Assembly (NCBI RefSeq): GCF_030063415.1
Contig: NZ_JASITA010000018.1
Span: forward strand, 1 to 64,000
Direction of reading: 5' to 3'
Source: Streptomyces sp. H27-C3
GTDB lineage: Bacteria > Actinomycetota > Actinomycetes > Streptomycetales > Streptomycetaceae
Length of the DNA: 64,000 nucleotides
Part shown: in pieces, positions 33,275 to 41,963 of the stretch
Numbering within the stretch: position 1 is the stretch's first letter
How the letters are laid out: the number at the start of each line of letters is the position of its first letter
Position numbers and translations under genes: made by a program
The notes under the pieces: model-generated
What the model was told of the DNA's origin: nothing
The model's database searches: none
Seen by the model: only the letters and a program-made list of their open reading frames with translations

Positions 33275-33702
33275 GGCAGCAGCCCGCGTCGCACCCGCTC
33301 GTTCACGAGGGCGACCGCGGCGCGCCCCTGGTCCTCGCCGAGCCGCGACAGCGCCGAGACCAGCGCCAGCGCGGTGCCGATCACGACGCCGAGGAGCAGC
33401 CCCGCGGCGACACGCTGGAGCGAGACATTCATGGCGTTCGGCAGGGTGCCGTCGGCGATCAGGTCGGCGCCGGCCCGGGCGATGGTGCCGGGCGAGGCGA
33501 GGATGTCGGGGTGCATGACACCTGTCGCGCTGAGCAACTGCCACAGGGCGAGCAGGGTGACGGTGCGGCGCAGCCAGCGGGGTACCGAACGGCGACGGCC
33601 GCCGGGGGGCGAGGTCGGATGCGGCAGGCGCGGTTGCGGCGGCAAGCCGGATTTAACATATATGTCCGGCGGGGCATGGCCGAGGCTCATTGCGGGCTCC
33701 AC
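33275..33702 (-). pseudogene. Truncated ABC permease (SsuC-like) fused to a monooxygenase gene fragment
   Basis: From 33702 the minus strand encodes the N-terminal part of an aliphatic-sulfonate-type permease (LWQLLSATGVMHPDILASPG, then VAAGLLLGVVIGTALALVSALS). At about 33341 this gives way to GEDQGRAAVALVNERVRRGLLPRT, a near-copy of residues from the neighbouring flavin monooxygenase. The 67 bases 33275-33341 match 32118-32184 with few mismatches. The permease core helices and EAA loop are missing, so the gene cannot work. Confidence 0.85.
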
Positions 33703-34031
33703 GGGCAGGAGGCGGCGCGCCTCAGCTGTTGTGCGCGGCGTTACGGCACGGAGTCAGCGAGGCGGGGCGCTGTGGGGACAACTGGCGGGGAAGCCAGCGG
33801 CGCGGCAGGCGCGCGAAGGGTATGAGAGGGCGTCAGCAGCCGCGGCGACACGCGGCGGAGGCCACTCGCAGCAGGTCGATATGACCGCGCGTAGTGAGTA
33901 CTACTGAACGCAACATGCGCCAGAAGGTAGCGAGGCGGTCGGGCCGTGGTCAATGCCATTTCGACACGCGGACACGGGCTCTTGAGGGATGGGCAGTCCG
34001 GCCCGCTGGACGAGGATGGGAGAATGGGGAG
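33703..34031. other. Gene-free stretch
   Basis: About 330 bases with no credible coding sequence. The start of the ssuC remnant, on one side, is preceded by an AT-rich TTTAACATATATG stretch (33653-33665 on the plus strand). The other side leads to the YjbQ gene. No clear dyad was found. Confidence 0.5.
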
Positions 34032-34454
34032 ATGTCCGATGTCTTCACCACCCGCATCCTGCGCGTCATGACCGGTTCGGACGAGACCGTGAGTGACCTT
34101 ACGCGCGACATTGAGCAGTTCCTCGACGAGGCGGCGCACGGCAGGAACGGCCTGCTCAATGTGTTCGTTCCGCATGCGACCGCCGGAATCGCGGTCATCG
34201 AAACGGGCGCGGGCAGCGACGACGACCTGCTCGCCGCGCTGCACACCCTGCTCCCGGCCGACGACCGCTGGCAGCACCACCACGGCAGCCAGGGCCACGG
34301 CAGGGACCATGTCCTGCCCGCCCTCGTGCCGCCGCACGCGACACTGCCCGTCGTCGGCGGCCGGCTGGAGCTGGGCACCTGGCAGTCCGTCTGCCTCGTC
34401 GACACCAACAAGGACAACCCCGACCGTCAGGTGCGGCTGAGCTTCCTGGGCTGA
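34032..34454 (+). CDS. YjbQ (UPF0047) family protein
   Basis: A 140-residue YjbQ-family protein. Members have weak thiamine-phosphate synthase activity and a metal site. The family motifs are NGLLNVFVPHATAGIAVIETG, HHHGSQGHGRDHVLPALVPPH and LGTWQSVCLVDTNKD. A GGGGA lies just upstream of the ATG at 34032. A longer upstream reading lacks family content. Function in Streptomyces is unknown. Confidence 0.9.
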   Translation: MSDVFTTRILRVMTGSDETVSDLTRDIEQFLDEAAHGRNGLLNVFVPHATAGIAVIETGAGSDDDLLAALHTLLPADDRWQHHHGSQGHGRDHVLPALVPPHATLPVVGGRLELGTWQSVCLVDTNKDNPDRQVRLSFLG

Positions 34455-34605
34455 CGCCCCCGGGTCGTTGGCGCGCTGCCTGCGGTAGGCGTCGGCGCGC
34501 CGCACGAAGATCTCGCGCAGGGTCGTGCGCCGCCCCCGGCGCGGAGCCGGCCAGGGGGCGCTGAAGCGTCAGGAGGACATCGGTCGTCGCAGCCGCCGGC
34601 GGGCG

Positions 34606-35110
34606 TTAGGTGATCACTCCGCAGCGCTCCAGCGGGTCACCGACGATGCTGAAGTCCGGCAGCACCGTGGAACCGAGGTCCTCAGCCACCATCAACTTGC
34701 CCATTTCCGCGCCGTCGGTGGAGTACGGGAAGGCCGGGTCACGCCCGTCGAGCAGACGGTGGACATAACGGTGCATGACGTAGCCGGAGCGCATCACGAT
34801 GAGGGGCTCGCCCAGCAGGTCCTCGACGCTCACCGTGCTCAGGGCCCGTCAACGGGCTGCCGGTCCGCAGGCAGACCACGGGGCGCCCCCGCAACAGCTC
34901 GGTGGTGTGCAGGCCGGGTGGTTTGTCGTCGCCCTGGAGGTAGTTGACGAGACCGAGGTCCAGGCTGCCTTCCAGGAGGTCGCGGTGGATCCCGGCCTGC
35001 TGGTCTCCGGTCACCTCGATCCGGGTCTCGGGGTGTGACGCCCGGAACTTCTGGATCGTCGGCACGAGCAGGGGAACGGTGGCCGAGTTGACCGTGCCGA
35101 GCCGGATCAT
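34606..35110 (-). pseudogene. LysR regulator remnant lacking its HTH domain
   Basis: The minus strand encodes the ligand domain of a LysR regulator: IRLGTVNSATVPLLVPTIQK near the 5' end, ending in EMGKLMVAEDLGSTVLPDFS. The DNA-binding domain (about 90 residues) is absent. A single-base frameshift near 34845 separates the two halves. The 5' boundary coincides with the 5' boundary of an oppositely oriented gene remnant at 35111, so one deletion seems to have removed both 5' ends. Confidence 0.85.
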
Positions 35111-35278
35111 GCGGCTGTTTCGGTGCTGGTCGTCTCGGCCCTGGCGAGCCTGAACCTGAACCGGTACTGGCGCGACGCGCGCACTGACACCCTGCACGAT
35201 CCGGCCCGCTGGAAGGTGCAGCACATCGGCCGCTACGTCCTCAGCGGCACCCGGCCGCCCCGCCACGGCCTGCTCTGA
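35111..35278 (+). pseudogene. C-terminal 55 residues of an SfnB/DszC-like flavin monooxygenase
   Basis: The plus strand reads LNLNRYWRDARTDTLHDPAR, then WKVQHIGRYVLSGTRPPRHGLL and stop. This is the conserved C-terminus of acyl-CoA-dehydrogenase-like sulfur-acquisition oxidoreductases (SfnB type). Nothing remains upstream of about residue 340 of such a protein. It abuts the LysR remnant and precedes an SsuD-like remnant, consistent with a former sulfonate/sulfone locus. Confidence 0.8.
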
Positions 35279-35325
35279 GGGCACCGGCGCGTTGCCCGAA
35301 CCCGCCCCCGAACCCGGAGATTTCA

Positions 35326-35911
35326 GTGAGCCTCACCTTCCACTGGCTCCTGCCCACCTACGGCGACAGCCGGCACGTCCTCGGCGGTGGTCACGGCCTG
35401 CCCGCCGGTGCGGCGGGCGGCGAGCGCCCCGCCACCCTCGGGTATCTCACCCAAATCGCCCGTGCGGCGGAGCAGTTGGGATTCGAAGGAGCGCTCACCT
35501 CCACCGGGGCCTGGTGCGAGGACGCCTGGCTCACCACCGCGATGCTGGCGCGCGAGACGGAACGCCTGAAGTTCCTGGTCGCCTTCCGCCCCGGCTTTGT
35601 ATCCCCGACCCTCGCCGCCCAGGTGGCCTCGACATTCCAACGCCACGCGCCCGAAAGGCTGTTTGCTCAATGGTGTCACCGGGGGAGAGGCCCACGAACA
35701 GCGTGCCTACGGTGACTTCCTCGACAAGGGCGACCACCGGCTCGGCATCGACGTGTTCATCCTGTCGCGCCATCCGCACGTCGAGGAGGCCTACTGGTTC
35801 GGGGAGGGTGTGCTGCCACTGCCGGCCGAAGCCGGTCTGTGGACCCACCCCGCCGTGCTTCCCGTGCAGCCCGACCTCCAAGTGCCGTTCAGCGCAGGGG
35901 TGTCCCGCTGA
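35326..35911 (+). pseudogene. Decayed SsuD-like alkanesulfonate monooxygenase
   Basis: The start is SsuD-like (SLTFHWLLPTYGDSRHVLGG; GYLTQIARAAEQLGFEGALT). A one-base insertion near 35660 breaks the frame; the next frame has LLNGVTGGEAHEQRAYGDFL, then jumps directly to LGIDVFILSRHPHVEEAYWF. About 200 residues of the TIM barrel are missing at that point. The gene therefore has a frameshift and an internal deletion. Confidence 0.88.
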
Positions 35912-35930
35912 CCAGCCAGGATCGACCCCG

Positions 35931-38495
35931 CTAGCCCCGCAGTACGACCGTGAAGCTGCGGCCGTACGCGTGACGGGTGTCGAAGTCCAGCCGGGTTCCG
36001 CCGGGGACCCGGCTCACCCGTATCCCGTCGTCCGATGTGACCTTCCTGAGGGACCGGCCCCGGACGAGGACACTGACCTGGTCCCGGCCCATGGTCGGGT
36101 CCGCCACGGCGACGGTGGTCGGACCGCGCCGAACCCGCTGAACGATCACCGACGCAGGTCCCTCGACTCGCATCCCGGCGGTTTCGTGGCGGCCGGGCGC
36201 GAAGGAATTGACGGCCGTCAGACCGAGCCGGGTGTGGGTGACGGCCTGTAGGCACGGTGTGTTCGCCAGGATTTTCAATGGGCCATCACCGTCGGATCCG
36301 TCGCCGCGATGCCGGTCGCCGTAGGACCTCAGGCACGCTTCGTCCGCGTTCGGCACCAACGCGTAAGCGAGGCGGGAGGGCCGGGCTCCGGGCGCCAGGT
36401 CACAGGTCACGCCGAGGACCGTGCGGGACACGGCGGTGTCCGGGTTCGACGTACGGACGACCCGGCGGCTGCGTGTGACCCCGTCCAGAGAGACCCTCAC
36501 CCGCGGAGTATCGAGGAAGAGATAGCCGACAGCGGCGCCCCGGGTGGCGTTGGCGTAGCGCAGCCAGCGCAGGTCGGCCGTGCCGGGGCCATTCCAGGGG
36601 CGGCCGTCGCGGAGCATCCCGGTGACGGCGAGCCGGTCGTCCGGTGCGGCGGTGCGCGCATCGACCGTCGTGGTCACGGCGCGTCCGGTGGTGTCGCCCA
36701 CCCCGGCGGCGAGCACCACGATCTCGTCGTCGAACAGGAACCACGACTTGGTCGCCGTCGCGTTGCGGTAGGCCACGAAGTCTTCCGGCAGCACGCCCGC
36801 CGCCTTGTCGCGGTGAGCGACATCGCCGGACTGGACCATGCCGATCGCGCCGTACGCCCCGAGCACCGCCCCGCCCGAGTGCCGGGCGGTGCCGCACGGG
36901 AAGTACACATAGGTGTTCTGCGACGCGGACGAGGAGGTGAAGTTCAGCGGGTGGCCGGAGTCGTCGTAATACGGCTTCCCGTACAACTCAGGGATCGAAC
37001 GCCGCTGTTCGACCGGCGCGGTGACACCCGCGAGGCCGTACGGCGGGACCGTGGTGAAGTAGTCGACGCCGTACGCCCGGGTCTGGTCCTGCCCCGCCAG
37101 GTAGAGGTAGTACGCTCCGTCGCCCTGGAACCACGGCATGAGGTTCTCGCCGCTCATGTACTCGTACTTGCTGATCCGCTCGGAACTGCGCGCCAGCGCG
37201 AAGGCGTAGCCGGGCCTGCGGTGCACGTTCCGGTCCATGGCGTTGAAGGCGACGCTGCGCGAGGCGGGGTTGAGGTCCGCGGGCGGGACCGAGTCGTCGC
37301 CGAGGATGTCGGCGTAGCGCACGATGCTGACCGGGGAGACGAAACCGGCCGGATCGAGTGCGGCGCGCGACGTGGCCCGCAGGTGTTTGACGTAGCTCTT
37401 CAGCGCGGTGGCGTCGGCGCCGCTCGCGAGCGAGGAGAGGTCGACGACGGCCTCGACGACCACCGTGACATCGGTGTAACCGGTGTCCGGACGCGACACC
37501 GCCCGCCCCTTGACGATCTCCATCATCCAGCCCTCGAAGATCAAGGGGGCGAAGCCGTTCCGCACCCAGCCCTGCACGGTCGGCACCAGTTCCGCGCCGT
37601 GCGCGAAGCCCGTACCGCCGAGGATCTTCAGCGTCTGGACGATACGGGTCAGCAGCCCCTTGCCGTACGAGCCGGTGTAGGCGACGGAGGCATGCTGGAT
37701 GAAGGACCCGTCGGCGTAATACCCGTCAGTGACACCGTGGTTGAGGCGGTACGGGTCGATAGTGGCGAAGACCGTCAGCTGATCGGTGAGTGCCTTGCGG
37801 ATCCGTGACTCGTCACCTAGGAGGGCGCCCTGCAGGATCCTGTTGGTGGTGATGTCGGCGAGGTTGGCGCCGGTGTGGAAGCGCGAGTCCAGGTTCACGT
37901 CGCCGTTGAGGCCATTGCGGAGGTACGCGTCCATCGAGGCGACGTAGGTGGGAAGGAGCTCGGGACGCTCTGCCCGCACCCGGTCGTCGAGGAGTACCAG
38001 GGTCCTGCTGATGTGCTGGGAGATGCCGATCTCCCAGTGGAACCAGTTGCCGTAGTAGCCCCGGGACTGGTCCCCGTAGTACTGCTCGTGCAGCCTGACG
38101 AGACCGTCGAGCACCCGGCGTTGCGCAGCGGCGCTTTGGTGCAGATCCGGGGCGGCGCCGCCCGGTATGCGGGTGGCGAGTGCTATCTCGTACAACTGCC
38201 GGAAGGCGGTGCTGAGATTGGCCTCATTGGCGCCGAGGGCCAGGCCCGCGAACAGCTCGTCCGGCCCTGCGGCGTCCATCGAACCGAGGTGGGCCCGCGC
38301 CCTGTTCTCGACGGCGGCGAGCTTGACGGCCGTCTCCGGCCGGGCGTTGGACTCGGCGGTTCCGGCAAAGACCGCCACGGTGTTGGAGAGGAGACGCGCG
38401 CCGTCGGCGGCGGCGTTCGCCGGCCGCGCGGGGATCACCGTCAGGAGACCGGCGGCGGACAGGGCGGACAGCAGGAATCTGCGGCTGATCTCCAT
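35931..38495 (-). CDS. Secreted polysaccharide lyase family 8 (hyaluronate/chondroitin/xanthan lyase type)
   Basis: An 854-residue exported lyase. The N-terminus has SRRFLLSALSAAGLLTVIPARPANAA, a twin-arginine-like signal. The alpha/alpha-toroid domain has NWFHWEIGISQHI (catalytic Asn area), RFHTGANLADI (catalytic His) and DGYYADGSFIQHASVAYTGSYG (catalytic Tyr), followed by beta-sandwich domains. PL8 enzymes cleave hyaluronan, chondroitin or xanthan by beta-elimination. The start at 38495 has GGAGG upstream. The upstream 66-codon extension is non-coding leader. Confidence 0.93.
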   Translation of the reverse strand: MEISRRFLLSALSAAGLLTVIPARPANAAADGARLLSNTVAVFAGTAESNARPETAVKLAAVENRARAHLGSMDAAGPDELFAGLALGANEANLSTAFRQLYEIALATRIPGGAAPDLHQSAAAQRRVLDGLVRLHEQYYGDQSRGYYGNWFHWEIGISQHISRTLVLLDDRVRAERPELLPTYVASMDAYLRNGLNGDVNLDSRFHTGANLADITTNRILQGALLGDESRIRKALTDQLTVFATIDPYRLNHGVTDGYYADGSFIQHASVAYTGSYGKGLLTRIVQTLKILGGTGFAHGAELVPTVQGWVRNGFAPLIFEGWMMEIVKGRAVSRPDTGYTDVTVVVEAVVDLSSLASGADATALKSYVKHLRATSRAALDPAGFVSPVSIVRYADILGDDSVPPADLNPASRSVAFNAMDRNVHRRPGYAFALARSSERISKYEYMSGENLMPWFQGDGAYYLYLAGQDQTRAYGVDYFTTVPPYGLAGVTAPVEQRRSIPELYGKPYYDDSGHPLNFTSSSASQNTYVYFPCGTARHSGGAVLGAYGAIGMVQSGDVAHRDKAAGVLPEDFVAYRNATATKSWFLFDDEIVVLAAGVGDTTGRAVTTTVDARTAAPDDRLAVTGMLRDGRPWNGPGTADLRWLRYANATRGAAVGYLFLDTPRVRVSLDGVTRSRRVVRTSNPDTAVSRTVLGVTCDLAPGARPSRLAYALVPNADEACLRSYGDRHRGDGSDGDGPLKILANTPCLQAVTHTRLGLTAVNSFAPGRHETAGMRVEGPASVIVQRVRRGPTTVAVADPTMGRDQVSVLVRGRSLRKVTSDDGIRVSRVPGGTRLDFDTRHAYGRSFTVVLRG

Positions 38496-39026
38496 GGCGT
38501 CCTCCGCCGTTGGGGCGACACTCCGGCGCGCGGAGTCAAGCAGATGCCTCGGCCGGCGACAAGGTCCACAGCGTGGCCATGTCCACCCATGGGCGGCTCG
38601 ACGTCGCGTGTTGTGGACGGGAGTTGCAGCTCCGCGGACGTGCCGCGTGGGGCCGGGGGATTCCGGACAGCTTTCGAATGTGAGCGCAGCCACGCCATTT
38701 GGGGTGCGGCAGGAGATCCTTCACGAGATGGCCGCATCTTCCGCAAGAAGTCCTGATGGAACGCCGTTTCGCCACCAGGACAGAAAGATCAGCTTCGTTC
38801 AATTCTGCACTTCGCATACCCGTCTGTCCGTATAGCGGTGAACCAACCCGCTGCGACTACTGCTTACCGGACGTCTGGCTGTAGGCATATGCCAGGACGG
38901 CCCACCGGGCTGCGCCGGCCCTGACCGAGCCGAACACGCCACCGGTGACACACCGTCAATGACGAGGATTCCGAGGCCTTCTGCCTCCGAGTCCACCGAA
39001 GCGCAGTCATATCTGGGGGATTTTCC
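38496..39026. other. Intergenic region between PL8 lyase and melC1
   Basis: About 530 bases without a credible gene; it must hold the divergent promoters for the lyase and the melC operon. A 10-base palindrome GGCATATGCC is at 38884-38893. No other clear structure was seen. Confidence 0.5.
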
Positions 39027-39434
39027 ATGTCTCAACTCACCCGCCGTCGCGCCCTGGGCGCCGCAGCGACCGCTCTGACCGGCCTCGCTCTGACGGGCTT
39101 CGCGCGGACGGCCGGCGCGTCCGGCCCGCGGACCGCAGGGCAGCATCCCGAAGAGCACTCGGGACACTCCGGCCATGATGGGCCGCAGTCGTTCAGCGAG
39201 ACCTTCCAGGGGCGTCGCATACAGGGCGCGCCGTCGGACGGCGGAGGCCACCACGGGGGGCACGGGGGCGGCTACTCCGTGCGGATCGACGGCGAGGAAC
39301 TGCACGTCATGCGGAACGCGGACGGCACGTGGATCAGCGTCGTCAACCACTACGAGACGTTCGCGAACCCGCGCGCGGTGACCCGCGCCGCCGTGATCGA
39401 GCTCCAGGGCGCCCAGCTCGTCCCCCTGGTCTGA
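39027..39434 (+). CDS. melC1: Tyrosinase copper chaperone MelC1
   Basis: A 135-residue precursor with a twin-arginine signal (RRRALGAAATALTGLALTG). A His-rich linker (HPEEHSGHSGHDG and GGHHGGHGGG) precedes the conserved caddie domain, YSVRIDGEELHVMRNADGTW followed by VNHYETFANP; the Tyr in NHYETF is the residue that probes the tyrosinase active site. MelC1 delivers copper to MelC2 and carries it through the Tat system. It is followed by melC2 after 63 bases. Confidence 0.95.
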   Translation: MSQLTRRRALGAAATALTGLALTGFARTAGASGPRTAGQHPEEHSGHSGHDGPQSFSETFQGRRIQGAPSDGGGHHGGHGGGYSVRIDGEELHVMRNADGTWISVVNHYETFANPRAVTRAAVIELQGAQLVPLV

Positions 39435-39497
39435 TCCCGCAAGGCATCCCGCAACGCGCGATTCCGCCGTCCATTTCCTGAACCGGGGAGCACCCTC

Positions 39498-40325
39498 ATG
39501 ACCGTACGCAAGAACCAGGCGAACCTCACCACGACCGAGAAGCGGGCCTTCGTCGACGCGCTGCTCGAACTCAAGCGCAGCGGCCGGTACGACACGTTCA
39601 TCACCACCCACAACGCCTTCATCATGAGCGACACCGACAACGGGGACCGGGTGGGCCACCGGTCGCCGTCCTTCCTGCCCTGGCACCGCAGATTCCTCAT
39701 ACAGTTCGAGCAGGCGCTGCAGGCCGTCGACCCGACCGTCGCACTGCCCTACTGGGACTGGACGGTGGACCGCACCGCCGCCTCCTCCCTGTGGGCGCCC
39801 GACTTTCTCGGGGGCACAGGTCGCAGCAGGGACGGACAGGTCACCGAAGGGCCGTTCGCCTTCGGTGGCGGCAGATGGCCGGTCACGGTAAGGGTCGACG
39901 GTCGCGGCTTCCTCCGCCGGGCCCTCGGGTCGGGTGTGCCGCAACTGCCCACGCGCGCGGAAGTCGACTCCGTGCTCGCCATGCCCACGTATGACACCGC
40001 GCCCTGGAACAGCGCCTCGGACGGGTTCCGCAACCATCTGGAGGGCTGGCGCGGCGTCAACCTGCACAACCGGGTGCACGTCTGGGTGGGCGGACAGATG
40101 GCCACCGGCGTCTCGCCCAACGACCCGGTGTTCTGGCTGCACCACGCGTTCATCGACCGGCTCTGGGCCCAGTGGCAGGCACGCCACCCCAACTCCGCCT
40201 ATCTGCCGGCCGCGGGGACGGCCAACGTCGTTGACCTCCATGACGTCATGCGCCCCTGGAACGACGTGACGCCGGCCGACATGGTGGACCACACCAAGCA
40301 CTACACCTTCGACACCGTTGCGTAG
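39498..40325 (+). CDS. melC2: Tyrosinase MelC2
   Basis: A 275-residue type 3 copper enzyme that oxidises tyrosine to dopaquinone, leading to melanin. All six copper ligands are in place: His38, His54, His63 (CuA) and His190, His194, His216 (CuB). It has no signal peptide of its own; export depends on MelC1. Length is that of Streptomyces tyrosinases. GGGGAG precedes the ATG. Function is near certain. Confidence 0.97.
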   Translation: MTVRKNQANLTTTEKRAFVDALLELKRSGRYDTFITTHNAFIMSDTDNGDRVGHRSPSFLPWHRRFLIQFEQALQAVDPTVALPYWDWTVDRTAASSLWAPDFLGGTGRSRDGQVTEGPFAFGGGRWPVTVRVDGRGFLRRALGSGVPQLPTRAEVDSVLAMPTYDTAPWNSASDGFRNHLEGWRGVNLHNRVHVWVGGQMATGVSPNDPVFWLHHAFIDRLWAQWQARHPNSAYLPAAGTANVVDLHDVMRPWNDVTPADMVDHTKHYTFDTVA

Positions 40326-40530
40326 CTGGTGCCGCGGCAGGTGACGTCTGCCCGTCGAGGAGCGGTGTCCGGTGCGTGCTCTCGGCGTGCCGGCCGGAAG
40401 TCCTCGTACTGGACCGTACTTGGGCTTTCGGCCGGTGCGGCGAAGGGGGTCCTTCGCTGTTCGAGCGAAGCCGAGAACTTGGGGGCGCGTGCCGGGCGTC
40501 GTGACGGGGCCAATGTTGCCTGGCGCGGCA

Positions 40531-41235
40531 CTAGGGAGTTGACGGGACGGGCGCCGGCCGGCGGAGCCAGTCGTACGCCGCCTGTGCGGTGAACTCGCCC
40601 TGCCCCCCTGGGAAGAGCAACTCGGCCGCGGTGAACGCCGGGTCGCCCTCGGTGCCGCGCACATAGGGGACGGCGATGCAGCGCATACCCGCCGCGCGCG
40701 CCGCAGCCGCGCCGGGTGCGGCGTCCTCCAGGACCACACAGTCCGCCGGATCGGCGCCGATCCGGCGGGCGGCCTCCAGGAAGATGTCGGGAGCGGGCTT
40801 GCCGTAGGGGACTTCCTCGGCGGAGACCACGGTGGTGATCAGCGCGTCGAGGCCGGTGCCGGCGAGTACCGCCTCAATGGCGGCGAGGGAGGACCCGGAC
40901 GCCACGGTCATGGGGACGCCGTCGGCGTGCAGCCGCTGGACGAGCGCGAGCATCTGGGGGAAGACCTCGGTGGATACGCGGGCCAGCTCCAGGTAGAGCC
41001 GGTTCTTCCGGGCCAGCATCTCGTCCAGCGGCGCCTCGATCCCGTACTGCGCACGCAGGACTTCCAGGGTCTCGCGGGTGCCGATGCCGATGAAGCGACT
41101 GTGCTCCTCCCAGCGGAAATCCGCGACACCGTACTGGGCGAGCAGGCGCTTGCCCGACTCGTAGTAGTTCGGCTCGCTGTCCACGAGGGTGCCGTCGAGA
41201 TCGAAGATGACCGAGATGCCGCGCGGAGTGCTCAT
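40531..41235 (-). CDS. HAD-superfamily phosphatase (beta-phosphoglucomutase-like)
   Basis: A 234-residue HAD hydrolase with nucleophile motif VIFDLDGTLVDSEPNYYESG, a helical cap (about 20-90), motif II VASGSS, and motifs III/IV in GKPAPDIFLEAARRIG and CVVLEDAAPGAAAARAAGM. Sugar-phosphate phosphatase or mutase activity is typical. It converges on melC2 and follows the AsnC gene on its own strand with a 24-base gap, suggesting co-transcription. Confidence 0.9.
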   Translation of the reverse strand: MSTPRGISVIFDLDGTLVDSEPNYYESGKRLLAQYGVADFRWEEHSRFIGIGTRETLEVLRAQYGIEAPLDEMLARKNRLYLELARVSTEVFPQMLALVQRLHADGVPMTVASGSSLAAIEAVLAGTGLDALITTVVSAEEVPYGKPAPDIFLEAARRIGADPADCVVLEDAAPGAAAARAAGMRCIAVPYVRGTEGDPAFTAAELLFPGGQGEFTAQAAYDWLRRPAPVPSTP

Positions 41236-41259
41236 ACCCCCAGCATGCCAATCCGGTGA

Positions 41260-41742
41260 TCAACGCGACGTACCGGCCGCCCTGCCCACCGCCTCGACCA
41301 GCGGAAGCAGCCGGTGCGCGACGCGCTCGCGCAGCGCCACCTCGGTGCGGGTGCGCACCACGCCCGGCAGCTGGATCAGGTGCTGGATGATGTCCTCCAG
41401 GTGCCCGTTGTCGCGCGCCGCCACCCGCGTCAAGAGATCGCCGCCGCCGGTGATGGAGAACGCCTCGATGATCTCGGGAACGGCCGCCAGGGCGTCCCCC
41501 ACCTCGTCCAGATGCCCCTGGGTCACCTCGACGTGGACGAAGGCCAGCACCGGGTGGCCGAGTGCGGCGGGGGACAGGGACGGGCCGGTTCCGGTGATCA
41601 CACCGTCCCGCTCCAGCCGGTCCAGCCTGGCTTGAAGAGTGCCCCGCGCGATGCCGAGGATCCGGGCGTATTCGCGCACGCTGCTGCGCGGCTGCTCGAT
41701 GAGCAACCGCAGGATGCGCGTGTCGAGCTCGTCCACTGCCAT
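41260..41742 (-). CDS. Lrp/AsnC family regulator
   Basis: A 160-residue Lrp/AsnC protein: HTH at residues 5-50 (DELDTRILRLLIEQPRSSVREYARILGIARGTLQARLDRL) and a RAM domain with VHVEVTQGHLDEVGDALAAV and FSITGGGDLLTRVAARD. Such proteins sense amino acids. It is divergent from the FUSC-type transporter gene, with a near-perfect palindrome at 41782-41802 between. The start at 41742 opens directly on the HTH. Confidence 0.92.
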   Translation of the reverse strand: MAVDELDTRILRLLIEQPRSSVREYARILGIARGTLQARLDRLERDGVITGTGPSLSPAALGHPVLAFVHVEVTQGHLDEVGDALAAVPEIIEAFSITGGGDLLTRVAARDNGHLEDIIQHLIQLPGVVRTRTEVALRERVAHRLLPLVEAVGRAAGTSR

Positions 41743-41781
41743 GATCCGTTGGTCTCCCTGTGGCTCGACTGTCGCGGCTTT

Positions 41782-41802
41782 GACTGTACCAATGGCACAG
41801 TC
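41782..41802. promoter_or_regulatory. AsnC-type operator palindrome
   Basis: GACTGT (41782-41787) and ACAGTC (41797-41802) flank CCAATGG; nine of ten base pairs match across 21 bases. It lies 40 bases before the AsnC start and 162 before the FUSC start. Confidence 0.65.
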
Positions 41803-41963
41803 GTGGGGAGCTGAGTTGAGCCACCGACCCACTAGATGCTTTCCTCTGGGTATTGATGGCGCCGCGCAGCGCCGGGACGGCGACGAAGCCGCTTTCCGGA
41901 TCCGCGGCGCCTTTGCCATGCCTGCGGGGACACCCAGCGGAACAAGGGGGGCGGCGGACCGTC

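Noticed and set aside
32118..33341. Paired repeats 32118-32184 and 33275-33341 as an integration site or CRISPR-like array
   Set aside because: They are coding-strand copies of one gene segment in the same frame relation; a local duplication explains them. No spaced repeat array exists.
40326..40530. Possible terminator or small gene between melC2 and the HAD gene
   Set aside because: Only a short TGCCGCGGCA palindrome was found, with no stem long enough and no convincing start and ribosome binding site.
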